Assembly: GCA_018268605.1 (NCBI GenBank)
Contig: JAFDWG010000316.1
Coordinates: 1-49,290, forward strand
DNA length: 49,290 bases
Direction: 5' to 3'
Source: Actinomycetota bacterium
GTDB lineage: Bacteria; Actinomycetota; Thermoleophilia; Solirubrobacterales; 70-9
The position numbers and the translations under genes are program-made. The notes under the pieces were generated by a model that searched no databases, was not told where the DNA came from, and saw only the letters and a program-made list of their open reading frames with translations. Within the stretch, counting starts at the first letter, position 1, and every line of letters begins with the position of its first letter. Shown one piece after another: positions 21,620 to 29,815 of this stretch.

Positions 21620-21627
21620 GGTACCCG

Positions 21628-23619
21628 ATGAGCTACTTCGTAACTGGGGCAACGGGTTTCATCGGCCGCAATCTCGTCGAGCGACTGCTGCAACGGGAGG
21701 GCACCATCTACGCGTTGGTGCGGGCCGGCTCGCGCGGCAGGTTGGAGGAGCTGCGGACCGGCTGGGGGGCCGACGGGGCACGTGTGGTGCCGATTTCCGG
21801 CGACCTGACCCAGCCCGGGCTGGCGATCTCCGAGGAGGACCTGGTGACGATGCGGGGGGAGATCGAGCACTTCTTCCACCTCGCCGCGATCTACGACATC
21901 ACCGTCGACGCCGAGACCCAGCGGATCGCCAACGTCGAGGGCACGCGCCATGCAATCGAGCTTGCAGGCCTGGTCGAGGCGGGCTGCTTCCACCACGTCA
22001 GCTCGATCGCCGCGGCCGGTCTCTACAAGGGGATCTGGACCGAGGACATGTTCGACGAGGCCGAAAGGCTGGACACGAACCCCTACTTCCGCACCAAGCA
22101 CGAAGCCGAGCGCCTGGTCCGTGAGGAGAGCCCGCGGCCGTGGCGGGTGTACCGGCCGGCGATCGTGGTCGGCGACTCGCGCACCGGGGCGATCGACAAG
22201 ATCGACGGGCCCTACTACCTCTTCAAGTCGCTGCAGCGGGCGCGCAAAGTGCTGCCCTCGTGGCTGCCGACGGTCGGCATCGAAGGCGGCGAGATCAACA
22301 TCGTGCCGGTCGACTTCGTCGCCAACGCGATCGACCACATCGCCCATGAGCCGGGCCTCGACGGGCGCGCCTTCCACCTCACCGACCCGAACCCGCGCCG
22401 CGCCGGACAGGTGATGAACATCTTCGCCAAGGCGGCGGACGCGCCGCGCTCCGCGTGGCGCCTGGACACCGACGTCACCGAGCCCGCGACCGGTGCGCTG
22501 CGCTCGGCCCTGCGGCTCGTGCCGGGATCCAAGCGGGCGGTCTCGGCGGTGCTCGGCGAGCTCGGGCTGCCGGCCGAAGTCCTCACCTACCTCGACTACC
22601 CGACCCGCTTCGACTCGGCCAAGACGCAGGATTTGCTGGCCGGGACCGGCATCGACGTGCCGCCGCTGGAGAGCTACGCGACGCGGATCTGGGATTACTG
22701 GGAGCGCAACCTCGATCCCGGGTTGTTCAGCGACCGCAGCCTGTCCGGCGCCGTGCGCGGCAAGGTCGTGCTGATCACCGGCGCGTCGTCGGGGATCGGG
22801 CGGGCGACCGCGGTCAAGGTCGCCGACGCGGGGGCGACGGTGCTGCTGGTCGCCCGCTCGGTCGACAAGCTGGAAGAGACGAAAGAGGAAATCCTTGCCG
22901 CCGGGGGGATCGCCCACATCCACCGCTGCGACATGGCCGACGTCGACGACGTCGCGCGGATGGCCGACGAGGTGCTCACCTACCACGGCCACGTCGACAT
23001 CCTGGTGAACAACGCGGGCCGCTCGATCCGGCGCTCGGTGGCGCTCTCCTACGACCGCTTCCACGACTACGAGCGGACGATCCAGCTGAACTACCTCGGC
23101 TCCCTGCGGCTGATCCTGGCCCTGCTGCCGGCGATGCGGGCCCGCAAGTCGGGGCACATCATCAACATCAGCTCGATCGGGGTGCAGACGAACCCGCCCC
23201 GCTTCTCCGCCTACGTCGCCTCGAAGGCCGCGCTCGACGCCTTCAGCCGCGTGATCGCCTCCGAGGTGATCGACGACAAGGTCCACATCACGACGATCAA
23301 CATGCCCCTGGTGCGGACCCCGATGATCGCGCCGACGCGGATGTACGACATGTTCCCGGCGATCACCCCCGAGGAGGCCGCCGAGATGATCGCCAAGGCG
23401 ATGGTCAACAAGCCGAAGAAGGTGGCGACCAAACTCGGCAACTTCGGCGAGCTCCTCTATGCGGTGGCACCGAAGGCGAGCGACTCGATCCTCAACACCG
23501 CCTACAAGCTCTTCCCCGACTCGCAGGCGGCGAAGGGCAAATCCGAGGAGCGCCCCGACCGCGCCCCGTCGACCGAGGCCGTGGCCTTCGCCCACCTGAT
23601 GAAAGGCGTCCACTGGTGA
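21628..23619 (+). CDS. Fatty acyl-CoA reductase/SDR two-domain fusion
   Basis: A 663-residue protein with two Rossmann domains. The N-terminal extended SDR (about 1-365) begins with FVTGATGFIGRNLVERLL and carries HVSSIAAAG and NPYFRTKHEAERLV (YxxxK). It resembles NAD-binding-4 fatty acyl-CoA reductases. The C-terminal classical SDR (about 375-620) has LITGASSGIGRATAVKVA, LVNNAG, INISSIG and SAYVASKAALD. The layout is like mycobacterial AcrA1-type multifunctional acyl-CoA reductases, which make aldehydes or alcohols from long acyl-CoA. The next gene is alkyl-DHAP-synthase-like, which would use fatty alcohol. ATG 21628 is favoured by similarity and the -10 box. Its stop lies in the left arm of repeat R1-B. 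Substrate chain length and whether both domains are active are unknown. Confidence 0.85.
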   Translation: MSYFVTGATGFIGRNLVERLLQREGTIYALVRAGSRGRLEELRTGWGADGARVVPISGDLTQPGLAISEEDLVTMRGEIEHFFHLAAIYDITVDAETQRIANVEGTRHAIELAGLVEAGCFHHVSSIAAAGLYKGIWTEDMFDEAERLDTNPYFRTKHEAERLVREESPRPWRVYRPAIVVGDSRTGAIDKIDGPYYLFKSLQRARKVLPSWLPTVGIEGGEINIVPVDFVANAIDHIAHEPGLDGRAFHLTDPNPRRAGQVMNIFAKAADAPRSAWRLDTDVTEPATGALRSALRLVPGSKRAVSAVLGELGLPAEVLTYLDYPTRFDSAKTQDLLAGTGIDVPPLESYATRIWDYWERNLDPGLFSDRSLSGAVRGKVVLITGASSGIGRATAVKVADAGATVLLVARSVDKLEETKEEILAAGGIAHIHRCDMADVDDVARMADEVLTYHGHVDILVNNAGRSIRRSVALSYDRFHDYERTIQLNYLGSLRLILALLPAMRARKSGHIINISSIGVQTNPPRFSAYVASKAALDAFSRVIASEVIDDKVHITTINMPLVRTPMIAPTRMYDMFPAITPEEAAEMIAKAMVNKPKKVATKLGNFGELLYAVAPKASDSILNTAYKLFPDSQAAKGKSEERPDRAPSTEAVAFAHLMKGVHW

Positions 23620-23743
23620 CGAGGTCCTGGGACCGGCGCATCTCGGTGTCCTCGGTCGCTCGGCTCGGGTCACGCACTGCAGTGCGCTCCCCTCACCTCG
23701 CTTCCCTGCGTCCTTGAGCTGCTCGGCCCCAGGACCTCGTCAC
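23616..23743 (+). repeat. Structured intergenic repeat R1, copy B
   Basis: This 128-base element spans the stop codon of the acyl-CoA reductase gene and ends 11 bases before the next start. The terminal arms 23616-23631 and 23728-23743 are perfectly complementary over 16 bases, but their sequence differs from the arms of copy A. The inner palindrome CGCACTGCAGTGCG is at 23673-23686. Because both flanking genes run in the same direction, the element is not confined to convergent gene ends. Confidence 0.75.
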
Positions 23744-23754
23744 GAGGTCGCCGG

Positions 23755-25386
23755 GTGACCGGGCGTCGCCTCAAGCATTGGGGATGGGGATTCGAGGACC
23801 AGGCACCTTCCGCGACCGTCCTCGCCGAGGCGGCGGCGGGGATCCGGGAGCGGTTCGGGTTCGGGGGTGAGGTGCGGGCGGCGATGCCGCTGGAGGAGGT
23901 CGAGGTGCGGGCGCCGCGGTTGAGGCGCCCCGACGCGTTCGGGGACCTCTTCACCGACGAGAAGTACGAGCGGGTGTCGCGGGCGCTCGGCAAGGCCTAC
24001 CGCGACATCGTTCGAGGGCACCGGGGGGAGTTCGAGCACCCGCCCGACCTGGTGGCGCTGCCGCGCGACTGCTCGGAGGTGGAGACGGTGCTCTCCTGGG
24101 CCGAGGCGGAGGGCGCCGCGGTGGTGCCGTTCGGCGGCGGGACGAGCGTGGTCGGTGGGGTGGAGGGGCGGCTCGGCGACCGGCCGGTGGTGACCATGGA
24201 CCTGCGGCGCCTCGACCGCCTGGTCGAAGTCGACCCGGCCAGCCTGGCGGCGCGGATCGAGGCGGGGGCGACCGGCCCACGTCTGGAGGAGCAGCTGCGC
24301 GAGCACGGGCTGACCATGCGCTGCTTCCCCCAGTCGTTCGAGTACGCGACGCTCGGTGGCTGGATCGCGACCCGGGCGGGCGGGCACTTCGCGACCAAGG
24401 AAACGCACGTCGACGACCTGGTCGAGTCGGTGCGGGCGGTGACCCCGCGGGGGACCTGGGAGAGCCGGCGGCTGCCGGGCTCGGGCGCGGGGCCGTCCCC
24501 GGACCGCCTGCTGCTCGGCTCGGAGGGGATCCTCGGCGCGATCGTCGAGGCCTGGGTGCGGGTGCGGCCGCGGCCGGAGTGGAAGGCGGCGGCGACGGTG
24601 CGCTTCGAGCGCTTCGCCGACGCCTGCGAGGCGGTCCGGGAGATCGTCCAGGCCGGACTCGATCCGGCCAACTGCCGTCTGCTCGAAGCCGTCGAGGCCG
24701 AGATGACCGGCGCGGGCGACGGCACGTCCCATCTCCTCCTTCTCGCCTTCGAGTCGGCGCACCACCCGATGGAGGCCCAGCTCCGCCTCGCGATCGAGGC
24801 CGCCGAGTCCCACGGTGGCGCCGCCGACGCCCCCCGCGTCTCCGGACCGTCTGCAGTTGACCGGCCTATAGACGGTGAAATGCAGACGGCCGCGGATTGG
24901 TGGCGCGGGGCGTTCCTGCTCGCGCCCTACCTTCGTGACACGTTCGTGTCCTGTGGCGTACTTTCGGAGACGTTCGAGACCGCGATCACCTGGGACCGGC
25001 TGGAGGAATTCCACGCGAACGTGATGGAGACGACCCGGCGCGCGGTCGCCGAGGTGTCCGGGGCGCCGCGCGAGGGCCGGGGCGCGCCGCTCGTAACCTG
25101 CCGCTTCACCCACGCCTACCCCGACGGCGTGGCCCCCTACTTCACCGTCCTGGCACCCGCCATCCGCGGCGGCGAGGTCGAGCAATGGGACGAGATCAAG
25201 GCAGCCGTCTCCGAGGAGCTGATGGAGGGGGGCGGGACGATCACGCACCACCACGCCGTCGGCCGCGATCATCGTCCGTGGTACGACCGCCAGCGCCCGG
25301 CCCCTTTTGCCGCCGCCCTGCGCGCCGCCAAGGCCGAGCTGGACCCGGCCGCGATCCTGAATCCCGGCGTTCTCCTCGACCCCTGA
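23755..25386 (+). CDS. Alkyldihydroxyacetonephosphate-synthase-like FAD enzyme
   Basis: A 543-residue FAD-linked oxidase-fold protein. A PCMH-type FAD domain (about 95-270) contains PFGGGTSVVGGVEG, YATLGGWIATRAGGHFATK and LLLGSEGILGAIVEAWVRV. The C-terminal cap ends with THHHAVGRDHRPWY and ELDPAAILNPGVLLDP, typical of the alkyl-DHAP synthase branch. That enzyme swaps the acyl chain of acyl-DHAP for a fatty alcohol, forming an ether bond without net oxidation. D-lactate or glycolate dehydrogenases share the fold and remain possible, but the His-rich HHHAVG tail and length favour AGPS. The start is GTG 23755, a few bases after repeat R1-B. The acyl-CoA reductase immediately upstream would supply the alcohol, so an ether-lipid step is inferred. 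Confidence 0.8.
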   Translation: MTGRRLKHWGWGFEDQAPSATVLAEAAAGIRERFGFGGEVRAAMPLEEVEVRAPRLRRPDAFGDLFTDEKYERVSRALGKAYRDIVRGHRGEFEHPPDLVALPRDCSEVETVLSWAEAEGAAVVPFGGGTSVVGGVEGRLGDRPVVTMDLRRLDRLVEVDPASLAARIEAGATGPRLEEQLREHGLTMRCFPQSFEYATLGGWIATRAGGHFATKETHVDDLVESVRAVTPRGTWESRRLPGSGAGPSPDRLLLGSEGILGAIVEAWVRVRPRPEWKAAATVRFERFADACEAVREIVQAGLDPANCRLLEAVEAEMTGAGDGTSHLLLLAFESAHHPMEAQLRLAIEAAESHGGAADAPRVSGPSAVDRPIDGEMQTAADWWRGAFLLAPYLRDTFVSCGVLSETFETAITWDRLEEFHANVMETTRRAVAEVSGAPREGRGAPLVTCRFTHAYPDGVAPYFTVLAPAIRGGEVEQWDEIKAAVSEELMEGGGTITHHHAVGRDHRPWYDRQRPAPFAAALRAAKAELDPAAILNPGVLLDP

Positions 25387-25472
25387 TCCGGCGTCCGGCT
25401 GCGGCCGGCGTTACCCTTTCGCGATCACTTCGGCGGCGGGATCACCACCTGCCATGCAGCTTGCCGCCCCAA

Positions 25473-26426
25473 ATGATGGAAACGATCACGTCCGAACAGC
25501 CGACCGTGCCGCCTCCTGACGGGGCGCCGAACCCCGACGAGCCGGTGGTCCCGCGCCGCAGCCCGCTGCGCGCCGCGATCAAGACCGGGCGGCCGAAAGA
25601 GTGGATCAAAAACGTCTTCGTCTTCGCCGGGCTGCTCTTCTCCGGCCACTTCAAGCACCCCGAGGACATCGCCCTGGCGACCGTCACCTTCTTCGCCTTC
25701 TGCTTCATCTCCAGCGCCGGCTACTTCGTCAACGACCTGATCGACGTCGAGCTCGACCGCAAGCACCCGAAGAAGCGCTACCGCCCGCTGGCCGCCCGCG
25801 AGCTCTCCGAGCGCAGTGCGATGACGATCGCCCCGATCCTGGCGATCGTCGCGATCGCGATCGGCTTCGCCGTCAACTGGAAGGTCGGCCTGATGGTGGT
25901 CGGCTACGGCGTCGCCCAGATGGCCTACAGCCTCGGCCTCAAGCAGATCGTGATCATCGACGTGATGACGCTGGCGGGGCTCTTCGTCCTCCGCGTCGCC
26001 GCCGGTGCCAGCGCCGTCGACGCCCATGCCTCCGAGTGGCTACTGCTCTGCACCGGCTTCCTCGCGGCCTTCCTCGGCTTCACCAAGCGCCGCCAGGAGG
26101 CGGTCTCCGAGCTCCACGAGGGGACCTCGACCAGGCCCGTCCTCGAGCACTACTCGCTCCCCTTCCTCGACCAGATGGTGTCCTTGGTCACCACCGGCAC
26201 CGTGATCTCCTACGCGATCTACACGGTCAACAGCCCGATCATCGGCAACCAGATGATGCTGACGATCCCGCCGGTGGTCTACGCGATCTTCCGCTACCTC
26301 TACCTGATCTACGACCGCAACGACGACCGCTCGATGTCAGGCATCGTCGCCGGCGACCCGGGCATCCAGGCGGCCGGCGCCGTCTGGGCGATCCTCGCGT
26401 TCCTCCTCCTCTACGTCTTCAATTGA
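25473..26426 (+). CDS. UbiA-family prenyltransferase, decaprenyl-phosphate phosphoribosyltransferase-like
   Basis: A 317-residue polytopic membrane enzyme with about eight or nine helices. The first Asp-rich motif is in YFVNDLIDVELDRKHPKKRY (about 80-99), and WIKNVFVFAGLLFSGHF and KRYRPLAA are typical of the DPPR-synthase group related to mycobacterial Rv3806c. Those enzymes transfer 5-phosphoribose from PRPP to polyprenyl phosphate to make the arabinose donor precursor. Homologues occur widely outside arabinan-producing genera, so the final glycan is uncertain. Two adjacent ATGs (25473, 25476) could start translation. A TACCCT box is at 25411-25416. The stop overlaps the TTG start of the deacetylase gene, so the pair is translationally coupled. 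Confidence 0.83.
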   Translation: MMETITSEQPTVPPPDGAPNPDEPVVPRRSPLRAAIKTGRPKEWIKNVFVFAGLLFSGHFKHPEDIALATVTFFAFCFISSAGYFVNDLIDVELDRKHPKKRYRPLAARELSERSAMTIAPILAIVAIAIGFAVNWKVGLMVVGYGVAQMAYSLGLKQIVIIDVMTLAGLFVLRVAAGASAVDAHASEWLLLCTGFLAAFLGFTKRRQEAVSELHEGTSTRPVLEHYSLPFLDQMVSLVTTGTVISYAIYTVNSPIIGNQMMLTIPPVVYAIFRYLYLIYDRNDDRSMSGIVAGDPGIQAAGAVWAILAFLLLYVFN

Positions 26427-27202
26427 GCGGCCGCGCGCTCGTCCGCGCCACCGTGCTGGCCATCGCCCTGGCCCTGGTCGGGGGCGCCTCGGTGGCGGGC
26501 GCGGGCACGGGCGTCGGCAACGGTGGCACCCTCTACGGCGAAGGCACCGCGCCGATCGGCTGCACCTCGCACCCCGGCACCATCGTCTCCGTGGGCCCGC
26601 GGCGCCCGTTCGTCGCGCTCACCTTCGACGACGGCCCGAGCTCGACCCAGACCCCGGCGATCCTCACCACCCTCGACTCGATGGGTGCCCGCGCGACCTT
26701 CTTCGAGGAGGGGCGCCACGTCGCCGGCCGGGAAGAGTTGATGCGCCAGATCCTCGACGCAGGAGACGAGATCGGCAATCACTCCTACCACCACCCACAC
26801 GACCCCGGGCTGGGGGAGCTCGCCTCGACCGATGCCGCGATCCGCGCCGCGACCGGCTTCACCCCCTGCCTCTTCCGCCCGCCCTACGGGCTGGTCAACG
26901 CCAAGGTCGAAGCGGCGGCGCTCGACCAGCGCCTGCAGACGGTTCTCTGGACCTTCGACTCGGCCGACGACCATCACCCCGGCGTCGACGCGATCGTCCA
27001 CCACACGGTGAAGTCCGCGAGCGACGGCGCGATCATCCTGATGCACGACGGCGGCCGCCATCCGCAGACCGTCGAAGCCCTACCGGAGGTGATCGCCGGC
27101 CTGCGCGCCCGCGGCTTCCGCTTCGTCACGGTCACCGAACTACTGGGCGGCCAGATGCTCTACGCCAATTCGCCGCCGTCCGGGACGCCTTCCATCAGGT
27201 AG
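26423..27202 (+). CDS. Exported polysaccharide deacetylase (NodB fold)
   Basis: A 259-residue secreted or membrane-anchored carbohydrate esterase 4. The N-terminus (RALVRATVLAIALALVGGASVAGA) is a signal sequence. NodB motifs follow in order: TFDDGPSSTQTP (motif 1, catalytic Asp and metal Asp), GNHSYHHPH (motif 2, metal His pair), RPPYG (motif 3), WTFDSADDHH (motif 4) and ILMHDGG (motif 5). The enzyme would remove N-acetyl groups from peptidoglycan or another envelope glycan. The TTG start at 26423 overlaps the UbiA stop (TTGA) and keeps the basic signal-peptide N-region; GTG 26453 is an alternative. The last 43 bases overlap the end of the convergent gene at 27160-27582. Confidence 0.88.
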   Translation: MSGRALVRATVLAIALALVGGASVAGAGTGVGNGGTLYGEGTAPIGCTSHPGTIVSVGPRRPFVALTFDDGPSSTQTPAILTTLDSMGARATFFEEGRHVAGREELMRQILDAGDEIGNHSYHHPHDPGLGELASTDAAIRAATGFTPCLFRPPYGLVNAKVEAAALDQRLQTVLWTFDSADDHHPGVDAIVHHTVKSASDGAIILMHDGGRHPQTVEALPEVIAGLRARGFRFVTVTELLGGQMLYANSPPSGTPSIR

Positions 27203-27582
27203 AAGCGGGCGCGGCCGAGCTCCTCGCCGTTGACCTCGACCACGGCGGCGTGGGGCCCGGCGGCGGTGAAGGTGGCGGTGGCAGCGATCGACATCACCAG
27301 GCGCTGCTCCTGACCTTGGGGCATGCCGGGGGGACGGCCGGTCTCGAAGTTGGCGGTGAGGCCCTCGCCGAGCTCGGTGCCGTCAGGGTCCTGGATGGTG
27401 ACGGAGAGCTCGTGGGGGCTGTTGGTCTCATGCCAGGCGACGTCGACGCCGAGGCCGATGTGGAATGACCACTCGTGGGGCAGCTCGGGGAGGCGGAGGA
27501 CGTTCCAGCCGCCGCCGGTCAGGTAGAGCTTCCCGTTCACCGCCTCGGAGTAGTCGGTGAGCATGATGAAGCCGATGTTCAC
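27160..27582 (-). CDS. DUF6941-like hypothetical protein
   Basis: A 140-residue soluble protein predicted to be all-beta. The N-terminal stretch FIMLTDYSEAVNGKLYLTGGGWNVL resembles the DUF6941 family of unknown function (assigned from memory of the motif, so tentative). The rest alternates beta strands with short turns and ends at a hydrophilic tail. The GTG start at 27582 overlaps the stop of the preceding gene by four bases (GTGA). Its 3' end overlaps the convergent deacetylase gene by 43 bases. It is the last of three tightly coupled unknown genes. Confidence 0.7.
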   Translation of the reverse strand: MNIGFIMLTDYSEAVNGKLYLTGGGWNVLRLPELPHEWSFHIGLGVDVAWHETNSPHELSVTIQDPDGTELGEGLTANFETGRPPGMPQGQEQRLVMSIAATATFTAAGPHAAVVEVNGEELGRARFYLMEGVPDGGELA

Positions 27583-27950
27583 TTGCCCTTCTTCTTGTCG
27601 AGCTTCTTGTTTTTGCCCTCGGTGCCGGGATAAGGGACGACGTCGAGGTCGGCGACGTGTTCGGTCTTGCCGTCGCGCTGGAACTGGATGTCCACTTTCT
27701 CGTCCTTGCGGTAGGTCCCCCAGAGGCCCAGGTACATGGCCAGCCAGCGGCTGGTGCCCATTTCCTCCTTGACGATCGGGCGGGTGAAGACCAGTTCCCG
27801 GTCCTCGATGTTGTAGTCGTCGCCCTCGGTCTGCTCGACTCCGTTGATGAAGACGGTGTAGGGCGGTTCGGCTCCGCCGGGGAGCTTCACCCGCTCGCCG
27901 GCGGCGTAGCTGCCCTTCGGCACACCGGGCATGTTCATGTAGTCGGTCAT
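27579..27950 (-). CDS. Hypothetical protein in a coupled three-gene unit
   Basis: I do not recognise this 123-residue protein. It looks like a beta-sandwich fold (repeated short strands such as PYTVFINGVEQ, YNIEDRELVFTRPI, KVDIQFQRDG) and has a strongly basic Lys-rich C-terminal tail after residue 112. It lacks a signal peptide and membrane helices. The ATG at 27950 overlaps the upstream gene stop and its own stop overlaps the downstream GTG, both by four bases. Translation of the three proteins is therefore likely linked, and they may act together. Confidence 0.68.
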   Translation of the reverse strand: MTDYMNMPGVPKGSYAAGERVKLPGGAEPPYTVFINGVEQTEGDDYNIEDRELVFTRPIVKEEMGTSRWLAMYLGLWGTYRKDEKVDIQFQRDGKTEHVADLDVVPYPGTEGKNKKLDKKKGK

Positions 27951-28303
27951 GCGTCTCCTTCCAAAGTCTCGCGTACCAGGTCGAATGGCGTGTCGTGGCC
28001 GCTCGGGTCGAGCTCTTCTCGCCGCAGCCCGCCGCGGTAGGGCATGAAGGTGCCGTCCCCACGCACGTCGATCCCGGCCGCCCGGATGCGCCCGAAACGT
28101 CCGCGGCTCAACTCCAGCCGCGCGGTCACCTGGTCCTCCGGCTCGAACTTGCGCAGCAGGTTGGCGGCCTTCGGCGGGCCCTCCGCGCGGATCTCGAGGG
28201 CCCGCTCGCGCATCCGCGCGACCGCCTCGCCGATGTCGTCGAAACCTTCATGGTCGACTTCGGCGCCGTTGCGGACGGTCAGCTTCCAGCTGGGACGGGG
28301 CAC
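27947..28303 (-). CDS. Hypothetical protein, first gene of the coupled unit
   Basis: No family is recognised in these 118 residues. The N-terminal half is helical (FDDIGEAVARMRERALEIRAEG, about 21-42). The C-terminal half is beta-rich and basic (DQVTARLELSRGRFGRIRAAGIDVRGDGTFMPY split across about 57-90). The start is GTG at 28303; a short G-rich stretch precedes it. It lies 36 bases downstream of citrate synthase on the same strand, so read-through from gltA is possible. A small GC-rich hairpin (about 28321-28336) lies between them and could reduce it. Confidence 0.65.
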   Translation of the reverse strand: MPRPSWKLTVRNGAEVDHEGFDDIGEAVARMRERALEIRAEGPPKAANLLRKFEPEDQVTARLELSRGRFGRIRAAGIDVRGDGTFMPYRGGLRREELDPSGHDTPFDLVRETLEGDA

Positions 28304-28339
28304 CGCCCCAGCTTATGCACGCTCCGTCGCGGAGCGCCC

Positions 28340-29728
28340 TCAGGCGCCGCGCCGCGGACGTTTCGGACGCCGAGCCGGCGGGCCGACGATTTTCTCGGGG
28401 CCCTCGCGCCCGGCGATCGAGACGTAGGAGCGCTCCCGCTCGCCCGTGTAGATCTGGCGCGGACGGGCGATTTTCTGCTCCGGGTCTTCTTTCATCTCCA
28501 TCCACTGGGCGACCCAGCCCGCCGTCCGCGGGATCGCGAAGAGCAGCGTGAACATGTCGGTCGGGATGCCCATCGCCTCGTAGATGATCCCCGAGTAGAA
28601 ATCGACGTTCGGGTAGAGCTTGCGCTCGGTGAAGTACTCGTCTTCGAGAGCCTGTTTCTCGAGCTCGCGGGCGATCTCGACCAGCGGGTTGTACTCGGTG
28701 GCCTCGAAGATCGGGTCCAGGTAACCCTGGATGATCCGCGCCCGCGGGTCGTAGTTCTTGTAGACCCGGTGGCCGAAGCCCATCAGTTTCTCCTCGCGAT
28801 CTTTCACCCGGGCGAGGAAGTCGGGGATGTTGTCGACCGAGTCGATCCGCCGCAGCATCCGCAGGACCGCCTCGTTGGCGCCGCCGTGCAGCGGCCCATA
28901 GAGCGCCGCGACGCCCGCCGCCACCGCCGAGTACGGATCGACGTCCGAGGACCCGACCCCGCGGACCGCGTTGGTGGAGCAGTTCTGTTCGTGGTCGGCG
29001 TGGAGGATGAAGAGCACGTCGAGCGCCTTCGCCAGCTCCGGCTTCGGCACGTGTTTGGCTTCGGTTTTCTTGAAGACCATCGAGAGGAAGTTCTCGGCGT
29101 AGCTGAGGTCGTTGTCCGGGTAGACGTAGGGGAACCCCATGTTGTGCCGGTAGGAGTAGGCGGCGAGGGTCGGCACCTTGGCGATCAGCCGGACGGCGGC
29201 CATGTAGCGCTCTTCCGGGTCGTTGATCTGCTTCGCGTCGGGATAGAAGGTCGAGAGCGCCCCCACGCCCGACAGCAGCATCCCCATCGGGTGCGCGTCG
29301 TAGCGGAAGCCCTCGAAGAGGTGCTTCAGGTCCTCGTGGACGTAGGTGTGATGGGTGATGTCGAAGACCCAGCGCTCCAGCTGCGCCTTGGTCGGCAGCT
29401 CGCCCCAGATCAGCAGGTAGGCGACCTCGAGGAAGGTCGAGTTCTCGCACAGCGTCTCGATCGAGTAGCCGCGGTGTTCGAGGATGCCCGCGTCCCCGTC
29501 GATGTAGGTGATCGAGGAGCGGCACGAGGCCGTGTTGGTGAAGGCCGGGTCGTAGGACATCATCCCGAATTCGTCCTCGTCGACCTTGATCTGGCGGAGG
29601 TCCAGTCCGCGGATCGTGCCGTCGGTGATCGGCAGCTCGTAGGTCTTGCCGGTCCGGTTGTCGGTGACGGTCAGGGTGTCCGTCCCGCTTGCGACACCGC
29701 CCTCAGTCGTCTGCTGCTCGGTGGCCAT
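28340..29728 (-). CDS. gltA: Citrate synthase
   Basis: A 462-residue type II-like citrate synthase condensing acetyl-CoA and oxaloacetate at the head of the TCA cycle. The catalytic residues are visible: His in LHADHEQNCSTNAVR, His in GPLHGGANEAVLRML followed by GFGHRVYKNYDPRA, and Asp in ERKLYPNVDFYSG. The longer N-terminal beta domain (about 1-60, DTLTVTDNRTGKTYELPITDG) is typical of the hexameric Gram-negative and actinobacterial form that can be inhibited by NADH. The basic tail PARRPKRPRRGA is extra. An AGGAG ribosome site lies seven bases before the ATG at 29728. Aconitase and Kgd elsewhere in the window belong to the same cycle but are not in this operon. Confidence 0.95.
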   Translation of the reverse strand: MATEQQTTEGGVASGTDTLTVTDNRTGKTYELPITDGTIRGLDLRQIKVDEDEFGMMSYDPAFTNTASCRSSITYIDGDAGILEHRGYSIETLCENSTFLEVAYLLIWGELPTKAQLERWVFDITHHTYVHEDLKHLFEGFRYDAHPMGMLLSGVGALSTFYPDAKQINDPEERYMAAVRLIAKVPTLAAYSYRHNMGFPYVYPDNDLSYAENFLSMVFKKTEAKHVPKPELAKALDVLFILHADHEQNCSTNAVRGVGSSDVDPYSAVAAGVAALYGPLHGGANEAVLRMLRRIDSVDNIPDFLARVKDREEKLMGFGHRVYKNYDPRARIIQGYLDPIFEATEYNPLVEIARELEKQALEDEYFTERKLYPNVDFYSGIIYEAMGIPTDMFTLLFAIPRTAGWVAQWMEMKEDPEQKIARPRQIYTGERERSYVSIAGREGPEKIVGPPARRPKRPRRGA

Positions 29729-29815
29729 CCACGCTCCTTTTTCTCCTGCGTCTACTGGGAGACTTTTCTCTTCCTCGAGTCGACCCGAGTATCGCAGTTT
29801 GGGCGCGGCGACCTG

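Noticed and set aside
17341-21627. A very long plus-strand open frame opposite kgd, continuous with the acyl-CoA reductase
   Set aside because: Its translation is rich in Arg, Asp, Val and Leu repeats typical of antisense frames in GC-rich genes, and kgd on the other strand has full domain similarity. Only the part from 21628 is real.
21580-23673. A minus-strand open frame opposite the acyl-CoA reductase
   Set aside because: Low-complexity Arg/Asp/His/Val composition with no motifs, mirror of a well-supported gene.
25473-26426. Evidence for arabinogalactan biosynthesis
   Set aside because: A single UbiA-type phosphoribosyltransferase homologue is not enough; no arabinosyltransferases or epimerase genes lie nearby.
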